Shown here piece after piece: positions 24,142-28,147 of a stretch of 28,147 nucleotides of DNA. Below the pieces are notes generated by a model. It was given only the letters and a program-made list of their open reading frames with translations, was not told the origin of the DNA and searched no databases. The first letter of the stretch is position 1; each line of letters begins with the position of its first letter. Made by a program: the position numbers and the translations under genes. The stretch is from JAGGAG01 sp031402225 (lineage in GTDB: Bacteria > Gemmatimonadota > Gemmatimonadetes > Gemmatimonadales > GWC2-71-9), in the NCBI GenBank assembly GCA_031402225.1, contig JANNSD010000139.1, forward strand, positions 1 through 28,147, given 5' to 3'.

Positions 24142-25719
24142 TCAAGGTGCCAGGCTCCATTCCCTGAGTTGCCTTGCCGCCGTGCCAAACGGGCCCAGCT
24201 GGTAGACGGCAACGCCCGTCGGTGAGAAGGTGAAGGTGTCAAACGGCTCGGCGATCATCTTGTCGAGGTAGGTACGCAGGGCCACCCCGGTGGTGACATG
24301 CGGATCGTAGTGCTCGCCCGACGCCTTTGGGACGAACAACGACACGTAATCGATCAACGCCCCGTCCATGGTGGGATCGTCGTGGGCGGCGGTGAACGCG
24401 CTGATCGGGCCGGTTGCCACCATGTACGGTGCCATGGCGGCAATAATGTCAGCCTGGAACTTCAGCAGCGCCGGGGTCGGCTTCGCCGTAATACCGGCGA
24501 GGCCGAGTTCGCCAGCCGGGATGTAGTAGAACTTGAAGGCGTCCAGCCTCAGCGCACGGGCACCAGCAACAACCTTGTCGACGGCGGCATAGACCGCCTC
24601 GAGATCCGCAGTGCGCACGAATAGTTGCTGCACCGTCACGTGCGGACGGTGCGCCGCATCCAGGGCGAACCCCTTCGGGAAGGCCTTGAGCAGGCGCGCG
24701 TTGTTGGCTTCGGCGTGCCGGAGCATCGTGGCGTCCGGGGCCAGCAGGATATCGATCGCCGTCACCTCGGACTGCTCCGCCGGGAAGACGGTCTTCCAGT
24801 CGTTCTTCATGCTGACCACGGTCCAGCCCTCCTTGAGTGACTGCTCGTACAGGTCCTGCTTGAAGGCACCGAGCGGCACCTCCGGCAATCCCAGCGCCGG
24901 GCCGTACGCGTACTCGCGCGTCGCGTCGTCGTGCAGCACCAGCAGCTGGAACCGCGCGCCACCGCCACTCTGGGTGTATTCCAGCATCTCCCGGTCGCCA
25001 TTGGAGTTGCCGAACGCCATGAGCGGGCGGCGGCCGATGTGCTGGTTGATGGCGACCGGCTTTCCGGCCTTGTCGTCGTTGAAGTTCAATTCCGGCAAGC
25101 GCACGAGGACGGCCTTCCCATCGCGCATCTTGAACTTTGTCTTGATACTGCTGCCGACGACCTGCTCCGGTGGAATCCCATACACCTGCTCCGTCCACGG
25201 GCGCATGAATTCGATGCCGCCACCAGAAACGATGAAGCTCTTGAAACCATTGGCCCGCAGGTAGGCGAGCAGTTCCAGCATCGGCTGGTACACCATGTCA
25301 GTGACATGCCTGCCGGTCGTCGGGTTGGTCGCCGTGGCGATCCAGGCATTGACGATCTGCTCGAACTCCGTCGTGGTCATGCCGGCATGCGTGGCCATGA
25401 TGACCTCGAGGATCGCCTCATCGCCGCTGGCGAGCGCGGCATGCACATCGCCCTTGAGCAACGAGGCAAAGGGCTCCCTGGTGTTCCACTCGGGATGCTG
25501 CGGCGCGAGCGCCTTCACCCGGTCGAGCGCGAAGTACAATTGTACCGGCCACGGCTGCTCGTTCCAGAGCGTGCCATCGTTGTCAAATGTGGCGATTCGC
25601 TCCGGCACCGACACGAAGTCCGGCGAGCCTGGCGTCGTCACCTTCTGGATGAAAGCGATGATGGATTGCTTGGCCTTGCCGTCAGTCCATGAGGGAAGCG
25701 GGTCGGTTGCTGGTCTCAT
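24142..25719 (-). CDS. HAD-family phosphatase fused to a 2H phosphoesterase domain
   Basis: The protein has 525 residues; ATG 25719 follows AGGAG by 5 nt (TTG 25722 is also possible). No signal peptide. Residues about 15-312 are a HAD phosphatase: motif I FDNDGTLW (Asp46, Asp48), a helical cap, motif II SGGG (Ser165), and motif IV GNSNGD (Asp242). Such proteins usually end soon after the WKTVF segment seen at 308-312. Here the frame continues into residues about 317-525, a 2H phosphoesterase (2'-5' RNA ligase-like) with two catalytic H-x-T motifs, HVT at 360-362 and HVT at 474-476, starting EVTAIDILLAPDA. 2H enzymes act on 2',5' or cyclic phosphodiesters; HAD phosphatases remove phosphate monoesters. 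A two-step cytoplasmic enzyme is inferred; the substrate is unknown. It lies 63 nt after glgC and may share its transcript. Confidence 0.9.
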   Translation of the reverse strand: MRPATDPLPSWTDGKAKQSIIAFIQKVTTPGSPDFVSVPERIATFDNDGTLWNEQPWPVQLYFALDRVKALAPQHPEWNTREPFASLLKGDVHAALASGDEAILEVIMATHAGMTTTEFEQIVNAWIATATNPTTGRHVTDMVYQPMLELLAYLRANGFKSFIVSGGGIEFMRPWTEQVYGIPPEQVVGSSIKTKFKMRDGKAVLVRLPELNFNDDKAGKPVAINQHIGRRPLMAFGNSNGDREMLEYTQSGGGARFQLLVLHDDATREYAYGPALGLPEVPLGAFKQDLYEQSLKEGWTVVSMKNDWKTVFPAEQSEVTAIDILLAPDATMLRHAEANNARLLKAFPKGFALDAAHRPHVTVQQLFVRTADLEAVYAAVDKVVAGARALRLDAFKFYYIPAGELGLAGITAKPTPALLKFQADIIAAMAPYMVATGPISAFTAAHDDPTMDGALIDYVSLFVPKASGEHYDPHVTTGVALRTYLDKMIAEPFDTFTFSPTGVAVYQLGPFGTAARQLREWSLAP

Positions 25720-25782
25720 CAATGCTCCTTTTTGAGTCCTGCCGTCAGTGCGGGATGCCGTCGGACACGGACGGCTCCCGTC

Positions 25783-27066
25783 CTAGATCACCGTCCCACT
25801 CGGCACAATTGCATTCTTCGGGATGATCACGATGCCGTCCCGGACGTGGAAATTGGGTCCGTCCACCTCGCCCACCTTTCCGTCGGGCGAGATGCGCACG
25901 CCGTCCCCGATGCGCGCGTTCTTGTCCACGATGGCCCGCTCGATCGTGGTGCCATGGCCGATGCCCATCGGGGGCGCGCCCGGCGGCTGGTCACGGTCGG
26001 GCGTGTCGTAGTAGTCCTGCCCCATGATCAGGGAGTCGCGGATCACCGCGCCCGACTGCACCCGGCTGCGCGCCCCGATGAGCGAGTGCTCGATCACCGC
26101 ATCGTTGATGACACAGCCGTCGGCGATGAGGGAACGCTCGATCATGGACTTGATGATCTTGGTCCCGGGGAGATAGCGGGCATGGGTGAAGATCGGTGCC
26201 GTCGCGTCGTAGAAGTTGAACTTGGGGAGCGGCTCGCAGAGATCGAGGTTGGCCTCATAGAAGGAACGGATGGTCCCGACGTCCTCCCAGTATCCCTGGT
26301 ACAGGTAGGCGAACACCCGCTTCGCCCCGATGAGCGACGGGATGATGTGCTTCCCGAAGTCGGCCTCCGGCCCCGCCAGTGCCTCCGCCAGCACCTCCCG
26401 GTTGAACACATAGATGCCCATCGATGCGAGCAGCGCATCGGGGCTGACGCCCGGCAGTGAGCTCCCCAGCGTGGTCCAGTCCACCGCCAGCGAATCGAGG
26501 ACCGCCGGCTCCCGGGGCTTCTCCACGAACCGGGTGATGCGCCGGTCGTTCGCCACCTGCATGATGCCGAGTGCGCTCGCCGCATTCCGTTCCACCGGGA
26601 TCGTGGCCACCGTGGCGTCGGCCCCCGTCGACAGGTGCTGCTCCAGCACCGCGCGGAAGTCCATGCGATAGAGCTGGTCGCCCGAGAGGATGAGGACCAG
26701 CTGGTGGGGATAGTCGTTCAGGTGCGTCAGGTTCTGCCGCACCGCGTCCGCGGTGCCCTGGTACCAGTCGGTCCGGTCCGGCGTCTGCTGCGCCGCCAGG
26801 ATCTCCACGAACCCGGGGGCAAAGACGTCAAACCGGTAGGCATCCTGGATGTGGCGGTGCAGCGAGCTGCTGTTGAACTGGGTGAGGACGAAGATCCGCC
26901 GGCAGTCGGAGTTGATGCAGTTGCTGATGGGAATATCCACCAGCCGGTACTTGCCACCGAGCGGCACCGCCGGTTTGGAACGGTCCTTGGTAAGGGGGAA
27001 CAGCCGCGTCCCCGCGCCGCCCCCCATGATGACAGCGACCACATCGAGCGGTCGGAGTACGGGCAT
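25783..27066 (-). CDS. glgC: Glucose-1-phosphate adenylyltransferase (ADP-glucose synthase)
   Basis: The protein has 427 residues, the usual size. It makes ADP-glucose from ATP and glucose 1-phosphate, the committed step of bacterial glycogen synthesis. Nucleotidyltransferase domain: GGGAGTRLFPLT, KPAVPLGGKYRLVDIPISNC, YQGTADAVRQN, GDQLYRMD, and FVEKP with the glucose-1-phosphate-binding Lys. The C-terminal third is a left-handed beta-helix (IIKSMIERSLIADG, IEHSLIGARSRV, AIVDKNARIGDGV). The family is allosterically regulated by glycolytic intermediates. GGAG lies about 9 nt before ATG 27066. No other glycogen gene is nearby; it sits between a small lipoprotein gene and the HAD-2H gene, 42 nt after the former. 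Confidence 0.97.
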   Translation of the reverse strand: MPVLRPLDVVAVIMGGGAGTRLFPLTKDRSKPAVPLGGKYRLVDIPISNCINSDCRRIFVLTQFNSSSLHRHIQDAYRFDVFAPGFVEILAAQQTPDRTDWYQGTADAVRQNLTHLNDYPHQLVLILSGDQLYRMDFRAVLEQHLSTGADATVATIPVERNAASALGIMQVANDRRITRFVEKPREPAVLDSLAVDWTTLGSSLPGVSPDALLASMGIYVFNREVLAEALAGPEADFGKHIIPSLIGAKRVFAYLYQGYWEDVGTIRSFYEANLDLCEPLPKFNFYDATAPIFTHARYLPGTKIIKSMIERSLIADGCVINDAVIEHSLIGARSRVQSGAVIRDSLIMGQDYYDTPDRDQPPGAPPMGIGHGTTIERAIVDKNARIGDGVRISPDGKVGEVDGPNFHVRDGIVIIPKNAIVPSGTVI

Positions 27067-27108
27067 CGAGTGTCTCTCCAGGTGAACCTGCGTCCGCGCG
27101 TTGGTAGC

Positions 27109-27486
27109 CTATCGGATTCCGGTGTCGAACGAAAGCACCACCGTGGTCAAGCCGACCGCACCCACCTCAACGTCCTTGGTCTGCCCCGCCGGATCCAGGA
27201 TCGGCGCATCAGGCGCGGGAACGATCCGATAGAAGCCAGGGGCAAGCGCTACGGTGAAGGCACCGAGCGAGTCGGAGACGAATCGGGCGAAGGGAAAGCC
27301 GCCCCGGAGTACCGAAAACGTGGCACTGAAGGGCACGTCCTCGCAGGGCTCGTCAACCGGGCAGACCGGCTGTAACGGGCCACGCACCACCACGCCAGTG
27401 AGGCCGGTGGTCGGCGCCTCCGCCGGATCACCGGCACAACCAGCCAGCAGGGCGATCGTCGCGACGACTGTAATCACTCGCTTCAT
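27109..27486 (-). CDS. Small lipoprotein with carboxypeptidase-regulatory-like fold
   Basis: The protein has 125 residues. ATG 27486 overlaps the HIT stop codon (ATGA), so coupling is likely. The lipobox is LAGC (Cys17). The mature part reads like a small beta-sandwich: TGLTGVVVRGPLQPVC, then SVLRGGFPFARFVSD, GAFTVALAPGFYRIVP, and a final VVLSFDTGIR. Two cysteines in CPVDEPC may pair. Proteins with this pattern are known as hypothetical or carboxypeptidase-regulatory-like domain proteins; the function is unknown. It is presumably anchored in the envelope. Confidence 0.85.
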   Translation of the reverse strand: MKRVITVVATIALLAGCAGDPAEAPTTGLTGVVVRGPLQPVCPVDEPCEDVPFSATFSVLRGGFPFARFVSDSLGAFTVALAPGFYRIVPAPDAPILDPAGQTKDVEVGAVGLTTVVLSFDTGIR

Positions 27487-27890
27487 GTGTCCTCCCCCAT
27501 ATCGGGACCGAAAGTGCCCAGTGCGTGCAACAGCCGATCGCGCACCACGGCAAACTGCCCCGCGGCGTACACCGGCTGCGTGACACTCCGGGGCTCGATC
27601 GCCCGGCCTTCAAACGGGTCGCCAACGTACCTCGGAAAGAAATGCAGGTGCAGGTGCGGCAGCGTATTGCCGTGAATATCGTAGTTGAGCTTGACCGCGC
27701 CGGTGACGCCGCACAATGCCTGCGACACCAGGCACACGTAGCCGGGCATGGCGGCGTCTTCCGGCATCGTGAGCCAGGACGACTTCATGGTCGCGATGAT
27801 ATCGGAGGGATGGCCCCGCAGGCAGATCGGGCACGCCGAGCCATCGACCAGTTCTGCCCACGCGGCGGGCTCACGCCATCGACTCATCAT
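27483..27890 (-). CDS. HIT-family hydrolase
   Basis: The protein has 135 residues from ATG 27890, chosen because GAGG lies about 8 nt upstream and the start falls 32 nt after the preceding gene; the frame itself runs further back into that gene. An N-terminal CPIC pair (ACPICLRG) resembles the metal-binding cysteines of many HIT proteins. The catalytic histidine triad is seen in NTLPHLHLHFFPRY (HxHxH). HIT enzymes hydrolyse nucleoside phosphoramidates or dinucleoside polyphosphates, or transfer nucleotides, in the cytoplasm. The stop overlaps the next lipoprotein start by 3 nt within ATGA. Confidence 0.9.
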   Translation of the reverse strand: MMSRWREPAAWAELVDGSACPICLRGHPSDIIATMKSSWLTMPEDAAMPGYVCLVSQALCGVTGAVKLNYDIHGNTLPHLHLHFFPRYVGDPFEGRAIEPRSVTQPVYAAGQFAVVRDRLLHALGTFGPDMGEDT

Positions 27891-27922
27891 GCGCAGCACC
27901 TCGTCGACGCCTTCCCCAGTAC

Positions 27923-28147
27923 CTACTCCCCGATGACCCGTCTCGCCCCCACCCACCGCACATACCACCACTGTCCGGTCCGGTCGGTACCACTCAGGGT
28001 GCTCTCCATCACCCCCTTCGACGACGAGCTGTGCACAAACCGCCCCCCGCCCAGGTACAGCCCGACATGGCTCACCTTCGACCCACCCGGTTGCCCCGCG
28101 AAGGTGAGGATATCCCCCCGCTGCAGCGCGTCAATGGCCCTCTCCAC
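27923..28147 (-). CDS. NlpC/P60 cysteine peptidase, C-terminal end only
   Basis: The last 74 residues are present; the gene begins beyond the right edge. RGDILTF, SHVGLYLGGGRFVHSSS and the closing WWYVRWVGARRVIGE fit the C-terminal half of NlpC/P60 domains, with the catalytic His in SHVGLYLG. The catalytic Cys would be upstream, outside the window. Family members cut peptidoglycan stem peptides in the envelope. The first coding triplet at the edge (GTG) is not evidence for a start. Confidence 0.85.
   Translation of the reverse strand: MERAIDALQRGDILTFAGQPGGSKVSHVGLYLGGGRFVHSSSSKGVMESTLSGTDRTGQWWYVRWVGARRVIGE

Overview
The window is high-GC bacterial DNA with compact operons and many exported proteins. 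It has no tRNA, rRNA, insertion sequence, prophage or CRISPR array that I can see. The gene set points to a Gemmatimonadota-like, diderm, probably environmental or metagenome-derived bacterium: a PF07638-type ECF sigma factor coupled to a Ser/Thr kinase with a TolB-N/FlgO-like domain and TPRs, a TonB-dependent receptor with a carboxypeptidase-regulatory-like N-terminus, a giant DUF11 repeat protein, and lipoproteins built from DxDGY/Cys-pair repeats. The phylum is inferred from gene style, not from a marker gene.

Left part (1-12492, all minus strand). A giant secreted DUF11-repeat protein (start GTG 6083, running off the left edge) is preceded by a regulatory region with a perfect 20-bp palindrome. 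To its right is a four-gene operon read right to left: ECF sigma factor (12492-11911), Ser/Thr kinase (11911-9404, start and stop overlapping by one base), TonB-dependent receptor (9365-7038) and an exported SnoaL/DUF4440-like protein (6910-6404). The receptor and the last gene are separated by a 15-copy heptamer tandem repeat whose mRNA-sense strand is G-quadruplex-like.

Middle part (12714-19241). Five consecutive predicted lipoprotein genes: a vanadium-dependent haloperoxidase, a DxDGY-repeat plus TolB-type beta-propeller protein (its start region looks frameshifted), an arylsulfotransferase-like enzyme overlapping it, a small unrecognised lipoprotein on the minus strand, and a second DxDGY-repeat lipoprotein. 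Similar GC-rich hairpins end several of these genes.

Right part (19350-28147). groES-groL on the minus strand carries a perfect CIRCE operator, so HrcA control is expected. A divergent 805-aa sulfatase follows, then a convergent minus-strand run. In transcription order this run is the end of an NlpC/P60 peptidase (cut by the right edge), a HIT hydrolase, a small lipoprotein overlapping it, glgC, and an unusual single protein joining a HAD phosphatase to a 2H phosphoesterase.

The most promising points are: (i) the HAD-2H fusion, which could open a cyclic phosphodiester and then remove the phosphate; (ii) the sigma-kinase pair, in which the acidic DAED-like sigma region 2.2 motif is replaced by Ser/Thr residues, suggesting activation by phosphorylation; (iii) a repeated extracellular domain with a DxDGY loop and a regularly spaced Cys pair, seven copies in two proteins; (iv) intergenic heptamer arrays.
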